Source: Danio rerio | Taxonomy: Eukaryota; Chordata; Actinopteri; Cypriniformes; Danionidae | Direction: 5' to 3' | Assembly: GCF_049306965.1 (NCBI RefSeq) | Contig: NC_133176.1 | Coordinates: forward strand, 9,988,501-10,052,500 | DNA: 64,000 nucleotides | Translations under genes and position numbers: made by a program | The notes under the pieces: model-generated | What the model saw: the letters and a program-made list of their open reading frames with translations, nothing else | Databases searched by the model: none | What the model was told of the DNA's origin: nothing | Shown here: piece by piece, positions 46,240 to 58,832 of the stretch | How the letters are laid out: the number at the start of each line of letters is the position of its first letter | Position numbering within the stretch: the first letter of the stretch is position 1

Positions 46240-46625
46240 TAATTCATTCATTTTCCTTAGGCTGATTCCCTTTATTCTTTAAGGGTTCCTACAGCGGAAT
46301 GAACCGCCAACTTATCCAGCATATGTTTTACACAACGGATGTCCTTCCAGCCACAACCCAGTACTGGGAAACATCCATACACACTCATATCCACACACAC
46401 ACACACACACACTCATACACTACAGCCAATTTAGTTTATTTAATTCACCTAAAGCGCATGTCTTTGGACTGTGGGGGAAACCAGTGCACCCGGAGGGAAC
46501 CTAATCCAACATGGGGAGAACATGCAAACTCCACACAGAAATGCCAACTGGCCTAGCTGGGACATGAACCAGCGACCTTCTTGCTGTGAGGTGACAGTGC
46601 TAACCACTGAGCCACCGTGTTCTAT
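46240..46625 (-). mobile_element. DANA SINE in slc29a4 intron 1, minus orientation
   Basis: TTCATTCATTTTCCTTAGG, CAGCGGAATGAACCGCC, CAACCCAGTACTGGG and CTTCTTGCTGTGAGGTGAC, ending ACCACTGAGCCACCGTG. Nearly full length, with a short CA expansion inside. Confidence 0.93.
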
Positions 46626-46772
46626 TAAATAGGAATTATGTTATTTTAAACGTTCTTAATATTAACCCCTTCATTCAGTCAGCCTCAAAGAGAAAAATCT
46701 GTTTGTAATATGCAACAATAATATAATAATTCTAATAAAACTATTTAAATTCTGACATATTTTCTTCCAGTC

Positions 46773-49700
46773 ATGTATTCTGAGGAGTGGAGCAGGAATC
46801 GGCAGGGTAGAGAGAAGACTGTGATCACGAATTTCAGTTTTAGTCAGCTGCCAGAGGAGGAGAAGACGGGTAGGAGAAAACCTCACAGTGCTCATGGTGA
46901 GTTATAGGTGCACTTTAAAAGCACAATATTTAAGATTTTGTCATTAAAATAAAATAAAAAAAACACACCTGGAGACTGTTTTATATTTTGCTGACTTATG
47001 AACTTATATTAACCAGAAGTTTTGAAAAATGTTCAAAAAGCCAATCGCTAAAAAATAAGCAATTTTAATAGTGACATGGACTGTGATCTGTGTGTTCATG
47101 CTACGCCCTTGCACACTCTCGATTTCTGGTTTGGTTTTGATATGATAAAACTTGCATGTACTGTAGCTTTCATATAAACTGTTGATGTAAAATATTGCAT
47201 AGAATAGTGCAAACCTATTTTTGTCCGCCAAAGTCATAAAATATTAACAATAATTCAACAAAACATACAGTATGTTCACAGTTCTGTGTTGTCACACATG
47301 ACATAGGTGAAGAGAAGTATTATTTATTTAGTAGTATTAAATGTTTTAAATATTACATTTTAAGTGCTTTATTTAGATAGTAGTTATTACTTAAATGTAT
47401 TTATGATTTAATAAATGATTAAATGAATGATTAATTAAATTAATTAAAATTAGCCATTTTTTAGGAGGTATTCATTTATGTTTTATGCTTTAATTTCAGA
47501 CTCTGACGAATCCATTCCAGATGATCGATACCATAGCATCTACTTTGCCATGCTGCTGGCTGGTGTGGGCTTTCTACTGCCATACAACAGCTTTATCACT
47601 GATGTGGATTATCTCCATCGTAAATTCAAAGGTGCAACCAACCTGTGTCATGAAGTCATCACACAAAAAATTAAACGTACCTAGTGCTGTATAACAAACT
47701 ATTGCATGTACAGTAAACAAAAAAAGTTGTGCTTATCAATTCCTCTTTTCTGTTCCTCTGTCAGGCACCTCTATTGTGTTCGACATGAGTTTGACGTACA
47801 TACTGGTGGCTCTCAGCGCTGTCATCGTGAACAACGCGCTGGTGGAGAGACTGAGTTTACATACTCGCATCTGTGTGGGTGAGAACATGCAAAAGCTGTC
47901 AATGTAAGATCTAAGACAAGCTCAGGAGCTCCTCATGAGTTTTCAGTCATTGTTAAAAAAAATGCAACGCCATTAAAAAATTTGTTGCATTTACAGGATA
48001 CCTGTTTGCGTTGGGACCTTTGGTGTGTGTGAGTGTATTTGACGTCTGGTTGGAGCTGTTCAACACTCAGCAGTCCTATGCTGTTACTCTGGCTGCGGTT
48101 GCCATTGTTGCATTTGGATGCACAGGTACTGTATATACATGCATATTGTTCATGCATTTTTCCTATATTGTGTTTTTGAGATCTAAAACTGGGCCTCGTC
48201 TTTTCACATTCCCCCATTTTTTATAGAATTTTCCATAAATTACAAAATTATTTTGTACTATTCTGACATATATAGAGAGAGAAGGAAAATAATCATGCAT
48301 TTATTCATTTTCTTTTCGGCTTAGTCCCTTTATTAATCAGGGATCACCACAGCGGAATGAACCGCCAACTTATCCAGCATATGTTTTACACAGTGGATGC
48401 CCTTCCAGCTGCAACCCATCACTGGGAAACACCCATACACTTTCATTCACACACATACACTACAGCAAATTTAGTTTATTCGATTCACCTATAGTGCATG
48501 TCTTTGGACTGTTGGGGAAACCGGAGCACCCGGAGGAAACTCATGCCAACATGGGGAGAGAAAAAAAGTCTTCCTCCCATTGAAAGTTTATGGATGTCAG
48601 TAAGCTTCTATGCAGAGAACATATTTTGTTTTCATAAAAACTGAAATCATCCCATTCCTAATACACAGTGGTTCAAGTATTAAATCCATAGGAGCAGAAG
48701 AGGGGAGGCTTGGGAAATGAAAGTGATCCATAATATGGATAAAACTGCAACCTTGCAAATATCTGAAAATATGATTCAGGGCTACAAAAACTCATCTGAG
48801 AGCTGTTGAAAGGATGCAGAAACAACATCGATATATAAATCTTTAAACATGTACCTTGTCCTTTTGACCTTTACAGTGCAGCAGTCCAGTTTCTATGGTT
48901 ACACAGGGATGCTGCCCAAGAGATACACGCAGGGTGTGATGACTGGAGAGAGTGAGCTGAAATTTCAACCATTACAATAGAATAAATGTGACATTTACTT
49001 CACATTACACCACCATTCTCTTTACTGTAATGCATTTTGGGTTTGTGCATTTAGACATATTGGTCTCAATGATATGTCAATTGAAATCATAAAAATAACT
49101 CAGTAATTTGTTAAAAGATACTGTAATAAAAGAATATTTATAGAGCAGTATTAATGCATTATTATCATTGAGTACATAATTAAATATGCAAATGAAATAT
49201 CTAAATATTAATAATATAGTATGCATAATCATGTTATAATTATTATATATTATAATATTAGGGCATATTGGTCTCAATAAATATTCCCAGTGATTATAAA
49301 AGTAACTCAGTAATTTGTTAAAATATACTATAATAAAACAATATTTATAGTGCATTATTAATTCATTATTATTATTATTGAGTTGTGTACATAATTAAAT
49401 ATGCAAATTAAGTATTTAAATTTGAATAATACATTTTATACTTGATTAAACATGATTCATATTTAAAAAATGACTTTTGCATATTAAATACATAATTAAA
49501 TATGCAAAAGTAATTATTTATATTAGAATAATACATTTTATACTTAAGCATATGTTAAAATTATATGTTATAATATTTAGATGAATTGGTCTTTATAAAT
49601 ATCAGTAATAATAAAAGTAACTCGGTAATTTGTTAAAAAACTTTATTAAAACATTATTTATAGTGCATTATTAATACATTATTATTACTGAATATAATTT

Positions 49701-52700
49701 AATATGAAGACAATTAAATATGCAAATTAAGTATTTAAATATGAATAATTAATTTTTATACATAAAATGTTAAAATTATATATTATAATATTTAGATATA
49801 CTGGTCTCAATAAATATTATCAGTAATTATAAAATTAACTCAGTAATTTATTAAAAAAATTACTGTAATAAAACAATATACTGCATTATTAAAACTGAAT
49901 ACATAATTAAATATGCAAATTAAGGATTTAAATATGGATAATGTATGTCACAAGTAATCATATGTTAAAATTATTATATATTATAATCGTTAAATATATA
50001 TTTTTACATTACAATATTGAAATAGTTCGACCTTTGTGCATTATGGTTATATGAATTGGTGGGAGAAATCTGCTTGTATGTGCATGAGATAACAGCACAA
50101 TACAAAAATTCTGAATATGTTTTTCTTGTATATGAATGAAATTCTTAATCATAGCACATGCTGTTTTTGTCAAATATGCTTGTTTCAGGCACTGCAGGAG
50201 TTATTGTTTCTCTGAGCCGGATTTTTACAAAGCTGCTGGTGGAGGATGAGAAGAACAACACTATTATCTTCTTCCTGTTCTCCGTCTCAATGGAGACGCT
50301 CTGTTTTCTGCTTCATGTGGTGGTTCGCCGAACACACTTTGTCCGTTATCACACCAGCAGAGCTCGCCAGAGCCACAGCTGGCTCAAAGGACAGATTAAT
50401 AACGTTACGACACAAAAGCACAGCGGCTATCAGATACATTACGACAGCAGTGCAGAGGAAGAGGTACATGCACACACAGGAACACTTGTTTTGTTTTGAA
50501 AGGTTTTTTTGGGTCACTGACCAATTTTTTTTTAATTTAAAGCAAGTTAATTTTTCTTTAGCTTAGTCCCTTATTTATCAGGGGTCGCCACAGCGGAATG
50601 AACCACCAACTATTCCGTCATGTTTTTTCATGTAAGCTACAAAAACACAAACTTGTGACTTCATCCACTTGTAAGTAAGTTAGTAAAGGTTTATTTATAT
50701 AGCACCTTTTCCAGACATTGAGTCACACATTGTATATTGAGTAACACATTGAACATTGAGTCAGACATTGTATATTCAGTATACTGTATACATAATCATG
50801 TGTACTGTATATGGACAGGCATATCGAGTTTGTTTTAAAAAGTAACATCCTCATGTACAACATTCTTAATACATTGGACAAAATTTTGGATATTTTTAGG
50901 TTAGATTTTGTGTGAATGTGAGAGTGTGTGGGTGTTTCCCAGTACTGGGTTGCAGCTGAAAGGCATCTGCTGGCTAAAGCATATGCCGGAATCGTTGTCG
51001 GTTCATTCCACTGATAAATAAGGAAATAATCTAAAGGAAAATAAAAAAACGTTTAGGATGATTTGCTCAAAAGATTGCACTACTCTGACTCACGACTGTT
51101 CCACAAATTAGGATGGAATGGCGTCAAGCATGGTTGACGATGCTGATGCGGTTAATCTGGGTAACGGTTCCCATGGAGATGGCATATACGTCAGATTCGA
51201 TGTGCCTAAACCAGAAGCCAAAAGGAGCTGGATCAGTGTGAAGGGTGAGCTATGATTTTATCACTATCACTGGCCGTTAAAGCTGGAGTACGTAACCTTT
51301 GTTAGGTTAATATAAATATATAAGTGATAAAGATGGTTAATTTGCTTTTTCTGTGAAATAAACAATTTCCTTATTTATTATTTACTATTTCAAACAGAGA
51401 TGGTGAAAAAGAGACTAAACGTGTATATTGTAGCTTAAAGAAACTGAAGTTTGAACATGATGTATGATGTTTTCTTATAGAGCTGCTGGGTCGGAGGTGT
51501 GCTGTAGCCCGGGTGATCTGGCCATATATGCTTTCAATCTTGGTGACATATTTCATCACTCTGTGTCTGTTCCCTGGTTTGGAGTCAGAGTTGCACAACG
51601 ATACACTGGGAGAATGGCTGCCTATCCTCACCATGGCTCTGTTCAACATGGCTGACTTTGTGGGCAAGGTAAAATGAATCTTTTTTTGTAGTCATATATG
51701 TTAGGAATGATTGATGATGGGGCAGCACGGTCGCTCACCTCACAGCAAGAAGTAGTATAGTATCTATTGTAATCAATGTAAAATGGTAACAGTTCAAATC
51801 TCTTTGCTTTACTCTTTAGATCTTGGCGGCGTGCCCATACGAGTGGGGTGGTGTGCAGCTGCTGGTGTGTTCGTGTTTGCGCGTTCTCTTCTTGCCCCTG
51901 TTTGTGATGTGTGTGTCGCCTGTGCAGCGCCCCCTGCTGGCACACCCTGCCTGGCCCTGCGGCCTGTCTGTGATGCTAGGTATCAGTAACGGATATCTTG
52001 GCTCTGTACCAATGATACAGGCAGCTGGCAAAGTGCCACTTCAGCAGCGAGAGGTGGCAGGTGAGTATGGCACACACATGAAGTGGGATGTGTAGACATT
52101 TCTGATAAGGAGCTAAAGTACAGATCTGCATTAGTTTTAAATGCATTATTAAATTTGCATTAGTTTAGTTAACATTGAAATTTGTCAGAGATTATCTCTA
52201 GAATGGGTTTAATTTAGATGCACTCTTTTGTTTGATGATTGTGTTATAAAGTCAATTTAGTGAACGTTTTCTTCGCTTTGTTTCACCTGTTTTGAGTTCA
52301 GCAAACTGCTGTTTAATCATTGTAAATAAAGTGATCATCCTGACTCAAATGTAAACACATTGACTTGGCAAAAGAAAAGCTGCAGGTTAGATTTAAGGAA
52401 ATCTTGAAGCATCTATGACTTGATCTTTATTACATGATTATTATGTTCTTTCTTTTTTTTTACTATTTTAACCTTAAATGATGCAATGTGGAACTTTTTA
52501 GTAAAAAAAATAACCACGTTGGAAGATGCTTCCCTTGCAGAAATATTCCAGGATAAAAGTGCAAATATCTATTTATTGGCCGAATATTTATTGTCGTCTT
52601 TCAGGTTGTATCTCAGCTTTAATGCACTTTTTAAATAAATTAATAAATAAAAAACAAAGGACAGCCGATCGCTTTCACTCCAAAATGGCAGAATCTGGGG

Positions 52701-54129
52701 CTGTTGCTGGGCGCTGCTGTTGCAGTTGCAATGGAACGTACCAAATGCTGATGTTTTCTCACAGTATAGTAGTTATACACTTGGGAAATTGTAAATAGTT
52801 AAAAAAAAAAACAATATAGGTGACACAGTGGTGCAGTAGGTAATGCTGTCGCCTCACAGCAAGGTGGCTGGTTCGAGCCCCGCATTGGGTCAGTTGGCAT
52901 TTCTGTGTGGAGTATGCATGTTCTCTTGTGTTCAGGTGGGTTTCCCCAAGTCCAAAGACATGCGCTATAGATGAATTGGATAAACTAAATAGGCTATAGT
53001 GTGTGTGTGAAAATGAGTGTGTATGGGTGTTTGCCAGTAGGACCCCATTTAAGATCATTTAACTGAAGCCCCCTGTGAAGTCCATGATCTGCGCATGTCT
53101 CGGCTGTGTTTTTAAAAATGGCCGGTTCCTTTATTTTCATTTTCCTGCTTCTGTGAGCGACGTATCTCTGTAATCCCATAGCGTTCAGCTACGCCTCTTG
53201 GTCATTCTAAGCTCTTTGCTTCCAGGGAAACTGAGCTCTCGTTTGTGCGTGTTGACGTCGTGTCCGTAAATTAACGCGCCACAAAATGGTGTATCGTGTC
53301 AAACGTTGTAATGTCGTTAGTGACATTTTTTACGTTTCAAATTATCAAATTAATCCACAATCGCAAGTTTTGTGCAGTTATGTTGCCAGTAATTGTGCAG
53401 TTTTGTTCTTCAAACGCTAGAGGGCAGTTACAGTTAGGGTAATTTTGATCCAAAACATTCCTTGACACAACGTTTTTGGTCTAAAATTGTTGTAGTCAAT
53501 GATGACTGTCAGCAGATTGTAATATTTAGAAATTTAAGAAAGTGTTACTCCATCCAGTGGACATCCATCAAAAAATCCTCGCCATCAGCATGACATAAAA
53601 AAAACAGTTTGTCCTTTCACTCTGAAATTAAAATCTGAAAAAGCTCTACAGTTAATTTCTCAGATTATGTGATTTTGAGGTACTGGGCGTGGCTGACATA
53701 CTTAACCACGCCCCTCCAACTGTCAGTTTAATCAACAAACAGAAATGGTGAGGAGGAGAATGGTGAGAAATGCCTACTTTACAACATCCAATCACCTTAC
53801 AGTAGAAAAAACAAGCCACGCCCACTGTTTTCTCATTTAGTAATCCGTTTCTCTAGGACCTGTGTCAAAATACAAAAGTCTACAGTCATAGCTTCTGGTT
53901 CATGTGGACTTTAAGCATTTGATATATTGAGCCCTCCTGTTGACATTATGTTTTCTTATTAATTGATCTTACAGGAAACACCATGACTGTGTCGTACATG
54001 GCTGGACTGATGCTAGGGTCTGCAGTGTCTTACTCAACATACAGTCTGACCTCACAGGCACACTCCTCTCACACCACGCTGAAACTCAACAGCACACTCA
54101 CGTTGCACAACTATATGCCTGGCCACTGA
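46773..54129 (+). CDS. slc29a4: Equilibrative nucleoside transporter 4 / plasma membrane monoamine transporter
   Basis: Ten coding exons with AG/GT borders: 46773-46896, 47500-47631, 47765-47878, 47997-48125, 48877-48951, 50189-50463, 51112-51244, 51481-51668, 51820-52060 and 53975-54129. They join in frame to 1566 nt, or 521 residues; human PMAT is 530. Highly conserved blocks include AMLLAGVGFLLPYNSFITD (first membrane helix), YGYTGMLPKRYTQGVMTGES, TYFITLCLFPGLESE, GEWLPILTMALFNMADFVGK and AAGKVPLQQREVAGNTMTVS. The protein is expected at the plasma membrane with about 11 helices, moving organic cations such as serotonin, dopamine and MPP+. Glu191 (in VMTGES) aligns with human Glu206, reported to set cation selectivity, so the PMAT-type substrate range is likely kept. 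The N-terminal 40 residues and the loop encoded by 50360-51230 are the least conserved parts. Confidence 0.97.
48298..48560 (-). mobile_element. DANA SINE in a slc29a4 intron, minus orientation, partial
   Basis: Runs from ATTTATTCATTTTC to CGGAGGAAACTCATGCC and then stops at AACATGGGGAGAG, so the tRNA-like head is missing. Confidence 0.9.
49055..50000. repeat. Four degenerate AT-rich tandem units in a slc29a4 intron
   Basis: The opening phrase (ATTGGTCTCAAT or variant) recurs at about 49059, 49267, 49584 and 49797. Each is followed by AACTCAGTAATTTGTTAAAA, a TAATAAAACAATATTTATAG-like block, a GCATTATTAAT block and ATAATTAAATATGCAAAT. Unit spacing is about 210, 317 and 213 bp. No terminal structures or coding frames are seen. 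Confidence 0.8.
50560..51045. mobile_element. DANA fragments in both orientations in a slc29a4 intron
   Basis: 50563-50620 is a minus-orientation 3' piece (GCTTAGTCCC...CACAGCGGAATGAACC). 50905-51045 is a plus-orientation 3' piece (GGTGTTTCCCAGTACTGGG to TTCATTCCACTGATAAAT). The 280 bp between them is AT-rich with short ACATTG repeats. Confidence 0.75.
51716..51755 (+). mobile_element. DANA head fragment
   Basis: GGGGCAGCACGGTCGCTCACC and CTCACAGCAAGAAG form a short 5' piece of DANA in the intron between exons ending 51668 and starting 51820. Confidence 0.6.
52817..53040 (+). mobile_element. DANA SINE, 5' two-thirds, plus orientation
   Basis: GTGACACAGTGGTGCAGTAG, TGTCGCCTCACAGCAAGG, GCTGGTTCGAGCCCCGC and CCAAAGACATGCGCTATAG are present. 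The copy ends abruptly at GGTGTTTGCCAGTAGG. It lies in the last slc29a4 intron. Confidence 0.9.
53041..53940. other. Intronic stretch, repeat-like but unassigned
   Basis: Contains GC-richer phrases such as GTACTGGGCGTGGCTGACAT and AACCACGCCCCTCC, which suggest an old DNA-transposon remnant. I could not define ends, target duplications or a frame. Confidence 0.4.
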
Positions 54130-56045
54130 GGAGAATCCAGCACACATGAACATTGGTTTGTACAGGTGATGATTATGTAGGACTAAAAAAAAACATTTCC
54201 GAAGGCTATCCTGCTGGAAACACTAGCTTAAACCTGAAAATGCATTCTGGTCCAAGCTGGTTTATATAAGGAAGGTCTTCTGGTTAAGCATATTGAAATT
54301 ATTGGGAATATTGTTCGATAATCTGATGTATTATTGTTCCAGTTATCTTTAAATGTTCGGCCACCTTGTGTTATTTACAGTGAGGTGGTGTAAAGCTGTA
54401 CTTTTTGAATGATTGATAGTCTTGTCTTGTTTTAGGCGCTCCATTTTGATCTGTTTCATTAATAACCAATTAGCCTCATTATTGGCAGACTGATGTAAAA
54501 ACTAAAATATGTTTGATTGTTTTTTTGTTTGAGTTAATTTAAACATTTTAAACTTAAACCTTGTCCAGCTATGGGGGAAAAATACTTAATTCTGTTTGAA
54601 TGTTTTTGTTTGTTTACATGTCTTTACGCCGTGTTAAGCTTACTTTTTTGGTTGATGTGCACCAAAATTAATATTCAAACGAACTGCATCAGCAGAACCG
54701 TCACACTTTTGTTTTATTCAAACCCAACATGCCAAGTGTGATCGCACCAGATAAGATGCCACATATCTCACAAATATTGACCAATCCCTTACAAAAAAAT
54801 TACTGCAGTTTTTAAAGAAATACTGCAGTCATAGTTAACTTCTGTAAAGTGCAGTTTTTTTGGACACACAAAAAAAAAATGCATTATTCAAGTATATTGC
54901 AATATTACTACAATACAACTGAATTACTACACAACTAACTGCAGTACATCTACTGCAATACAACTGAAGTACTACTACAGTACAACTGAATTACAACTAC
55001 TGCAATGGTACTGAAGTGATACTACCACGACTACTAAAATGCAGTACAACTACTGCAATGTCACTAAAGTGAAACTACTACTATAATGCAGTACTGTTAC
55101 TGCAATACAGCTGATACTACTACAGTACAACTGCAGTACAACTACCACTTTTCCTGCTTGGTTTCCAAATGAAGTTTCAGCACTTAAGTTGTAATGCTGA
55201 AGTTTTACCACAAAATATTGTATTGCACTTTTCAGAACTACAGAAATGCATGTACTGCAATACCTAACAAAACTAAAGTGCTCTTTTAATACTTATATAC
55301 CTAAGTGCATTAAATTATATAACTTATATCACTATATTGCCCCACTTAGTTTATTTATTGTTACTTCAGTTGTACTGCAGTTGTACTGCTGTTGAATTTT
55401 ATTGTATTATAGTTGAACTGTGTTTATACCTCATTATACTGCAATGTTGCAATTGCGTTGAAGTTTGCCAGTTATTCTTGCATATAGGCTACTGCTGTTG
55501 TACTGTTCAGTTCACTGCAGTTATTTTTTAATATTCGTTTTTGCACATAAACTCTTAAAATTCGAAATTAGAAAATGACTTGAACCAAAAAAACATCCCT
55601 GAAAAAAATAAACATTCGTGAAAAATGTTGAAGAAAAAACCCCTTGGAACACAAGTGCAGTACAGTTCTTACCACATTATTGGGATATTAGACTACAGCA
55701 GCACAAGTGCAGTAAATACAGAGTTTACTTGTTTTTTACTGCAGTTTAGTGCAACTTATACTGCTGTTTAACTTTATTGTACTGTATTAGAACTGTGTTT
55801 ATACTTCATTGTATTGTAGTTTTGCAATTGTGCTTAATTTTACTGCAGTTATACTTCTATATACTGCTTTTGTACTTCAGTTTACTGCAGTTATTTTTTT
55901 GTAAGGGATAAAGCAAATATCGTTGCAGTCTGGGATGTTGTAGCACTTCCGTTAAGGATGAAACATGAAGCACTTTGTCACTTGTCTCATCATTCATTAA
56001 TTTTTTCATGTTATCGTCAATAAATTCATGAAATTATGGAAATAA
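54130..56045 (+). other. slc29a4 3' UTR (probable extent)
   Basis: Starts after the TGA at 54127-54129. AATAAA-type signals appear near 55608 and at 56019-56024 (GTCAATAAATTC). If the distal one is used, the UTR includes the palindromic element at 54786-55911. The end position is not proven. Confidence 0.5.
54786..55911. mobile_element. Palindromic DNA element with ATCCCTTAC termini, about 1.1 kb
   Basis: The left end ATCCCTTACAAAAAAATTAC and the right end ATTTTTTTGTAAGGGAT are inverted copies. The interior is built from ACTGCAGTACAACT-like words on the left half (54810-55150) and their complements (CAGTTGTACTGCAG) on the right half (55360-55530 and 55670-55890). It therefore forms a long imperfect hairpin. 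No transposase frame is present, so it is non-autonomous. The target duplication is not clear. Confidence 0.75.
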
Positions 56046-56585
56046 GATGGGTCTTATCATTTTAAGAACGTGAGCTTGGTTTTGTTAAACTTTACAGATC
56101 AGCAATTGCAGTAATATGTCCATGACCACGTTTAAGAGATCTGATTTCAGTCCAGGAAAATACAGTACAATCATTACAATGAAATATTCACAAGAGTCAT
56201 TGCAATAAATTAAACTCAATGGTTTGGAGCATAAATGATTTTTTATTAGAGGTTAATAGTTCTACAGTTGAGATCATCAGCACATTCATTATCATTGTCA
56301 CATAATTATCATTGCCATTGATTATGAAATACAACATAACATCACCCTAAAAATATTTCCAGTCTTTAAACAAAATGATGATAAAACATAAACAATTAAA
56401 TGCTGGTTTACTGTTTTCCCAGATCTGTTTCTTAATCAGCCATAAAACTCATGAACTCAAGAACTGCAACATTACAAGTGTTAAAAAATGTAAGGTTTTA
56501 TCAGTTTAATTACAGTACAGTAATATTAGAAAATATGATGAGCTTCATGAAATCCTACTTAAAGATTTCATGAAATGTTTACAGT

Positions 56586-58014
56586 TTAATCACTCATATA
56601 AGCAAAGAACTGCCTTATTATTGGCCCATTCTGAAACAATGTAAAGGCTGTTCCATACAACTGCTCCAAATCTGTCTCTAACTCAGCCACAGTCATTATT
56701 GGAGTAATATATCCATTATTGTCATTGATTCCAATGGCTCCCCCAGAGTGTGCAGACCTATTATTTTGGTCTAAGCAACAGTATGCAGTCCAGAAATGAC
56801 TAGGCACATTCACTCTGTTGTTGATTGTTTGGTTATTACCTGGTACCACCCCTGTCACAATGTGAACATTGTATTCTGCACAGGTTATGCTCAGATCATT
56901 TGCAATTCTTTTTTCTAGTTACCTCCATTCAACTCGGTTGAAAGAGTGGTTTTGTGGAGCAGCATTGGTGGGAGTGAAGGTGGCGTCTGCACACTCCTGA
57001 GAGTTTGCATGGTAAACTGGAGCCAGATGACCTCTGTCAAAGCCAGATCTATAATAGTCTTTATTGAGAGCTTGATTTTCTCCAAGTTCCCCTATATCCA
57101 CAAATGTTTCAAATTCCATGTTTTCTTCTGCATTATTATCATCATCAAGCTGCAATATTATTAAAAAAGATACACTTGAGAATGCTGGATATAAAACAAA
57201 TGTACTGTACATTACAGGCAGATTCATCTTTATGTTCAGCATGAACATCCTGTTAGATGAGACTATAAACAAGAATTAGTAATTCCTCATTTCTGTAATC
57301 TTTTGTAACATACTTCTCTTATCCTAGCTCACTATCTACCATTCCAGTCTTTTTTAGCATTAATGATATAAAGTTTAAAGTAATGGAGTTTTGAACAATA
57401 ATACACTTACCTGAGGTTTAATGTACCAGCTGTTTTTTCTTGTGCAGTCCATTAGCCCTTCAAACACATAGGCCGAGTACACAGGGATCTTGTTGTGAGT
57501 GTCATAAAATGTGGCTAAATGAACAGCATCATCTAGAGCAGTGGTTCTCAAACTTTTTTCATCAAGTACCACCTCAGAAAAAAATTGTCTCTCCAAGTAC
57601 CACCAAAATAAGCAGTATTGAAGTACAGTAGTGTAGAAGGCCCAGTAAAGCAGCTACACCTCTGCACAGTTAGAAAAACGTGGCAGATTACCTTAAAAAT
57701 ATAGCCTATATGTCATATATGGCATATTATATACATCATTTTTGATAAATTTTGAAATGTGTGTCGCATGTACGACATATTTCATTCCTCTGCGTACCAC
57801 TAGAAGGCAGCCTGTGTACCACTAGTGGTACACGTACCACAGTTTGAGAACCACTGATCTAGAGTTTGGCAGATCTGCTTGTAGTGATCTCCATCAAATC
57901 TTGTTGGAGATTTTCCATAAGCAAAAAATTTACCACAGCTCTTCTCAAATTTCTGCACAACTCTGATCCAGCAGAGAGAAGCGACAGCATCAGTAGATGA
58001 AGAAGAAGATTCAT
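56586..58014 (-). pseudogene. ENDOD1-like DRGH nuclease, broken copy with hAT MITE inside its exon
   Basis: Two exons are seen: 58014-57411 and 57149-56586. They align with the intact neighbour at 59504-61971 and share its intron position (donor after WYIKPQ, acceptor before LDDDN). The start MNLLLHLLMLSLLSAGS is a signal peptide. Relative to the neighbour, 4 bp are missing just after it, shifting the frame before VVQKFEKSCGKFFAYGKSP. A 315-bp hAT MITE splits the exon at LD/DAVHLATFYD. A TAA replaces a codon after FNRVEWR in exon 2. The DRGHLAP metal-nuclease motif and NRVNVP are still readable. Two of the lesions lie upstream of the catalytic site, so no secreted nuclease is expected. A TATA-like GGATAAATA at about 58310 is shared with the neighbour. 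Confidence 0.85.
57541..57855. mobile_element. Complete hAT MITE with 8-bp target duplication
   Basis: Termini CAGTGGTTCTCAAAC and GTTTGAGAACCACTG are perfect 15-bp inverted repeats. The flanks carry ATCTAGAG on both sides, an 8-bp duplication as hAT elements make. The intact duplication and termini indicate a fairly recent insertion into the nuclease exon. The fragment at 365-514 is a relative. Confidence 0.93.
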
Positions 58015-58279
58015 GATGGAGACGAGGAGATGATGATTTATCAGTCTGCAAGAACAAGATGAGATGATCTCCTAATTTTAACAGCATGTAAAATGAAAAT
58101 AAATAAACACCTACCTCAGATTTAAATCAGTGAAGAATAAAGGTTGAGCTGATATCAATGAAGAGAAAACAATGTGAGAATGTGAATTAATTCAAAATAT
58201 AAGACACTAAATAAAAAATAATCAAACATAAAACAGTCAGTCACCTCTTCAATAGCAGTTCACACCAACGCTGAAGTCA

Positions 58280-58325
58280 AGAAAACACTGATGATTCAGT
58301 GAGATGGACGAGTATTTATCCTCTG
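58280..58325 (-). promoter_or_regulatory. TATA-type promoter of the broken nuclease copy
   Basis: On the minus strand GAGGATAAATACTCGTC precedes a leader ending TCTTGACTTCAGCG. The same arrangement occurs at 62280-62305 before the intact copy, so the promoter was duplicated with the gene. Confidence 0.5.
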
Positions 58326-58727
58326 TCTTGTCATTTACACATTCAAGTAAATGTCCTAAGCAGAAGGACACAAACTTGATCCACCACATTTTTCCCTACA
58401 GTTACAGTACATTTTTCAACTTCCTAAAGTCCACTTAACAGGAATGTGTTCATTTAAAAGACAAATAAAGAGTATACATGACATTGGATGCTTGTTGTTT
58501 GCAGGATATAGAATATAGTGACCCTGCCTGTATTTAAATGTACTTGACATGGTCTTTTTAATGCTTTAACTTGTTGATAATTAATTTATTCATTGTCTTG
58601 GAACAGTTGACATTGTGATCATCTGCACATGCAAATGTTGTCTGCTTGAATGAGGAAACTTCATTTTTTTCAAGGTGTTATTCAAGTTTAGGTTTCAATG
58701 ACAATTCAGAGTAAAAGTTACTCTGAA

Positions 58728-58832
58728 TTCCCCTTCTCCTCTCTCTGCTCCCCATGCTTTCCTGTCAATACTCTCTACTGTCCTATACAATATAGGTGAA
58801 ACCCCATAAAACTTTAACAAATATAAATAAAT
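58728..58832 (+). mobile_element. tRNA-derived SINE, 3' part only
   Basis: CCCCATGCTTTCCTGTCAAT and TATAGGTGAAACCCCATAAA match the body of the copy at 2453-2645. The tRNA-like head is missing. Confidence 0.5.
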
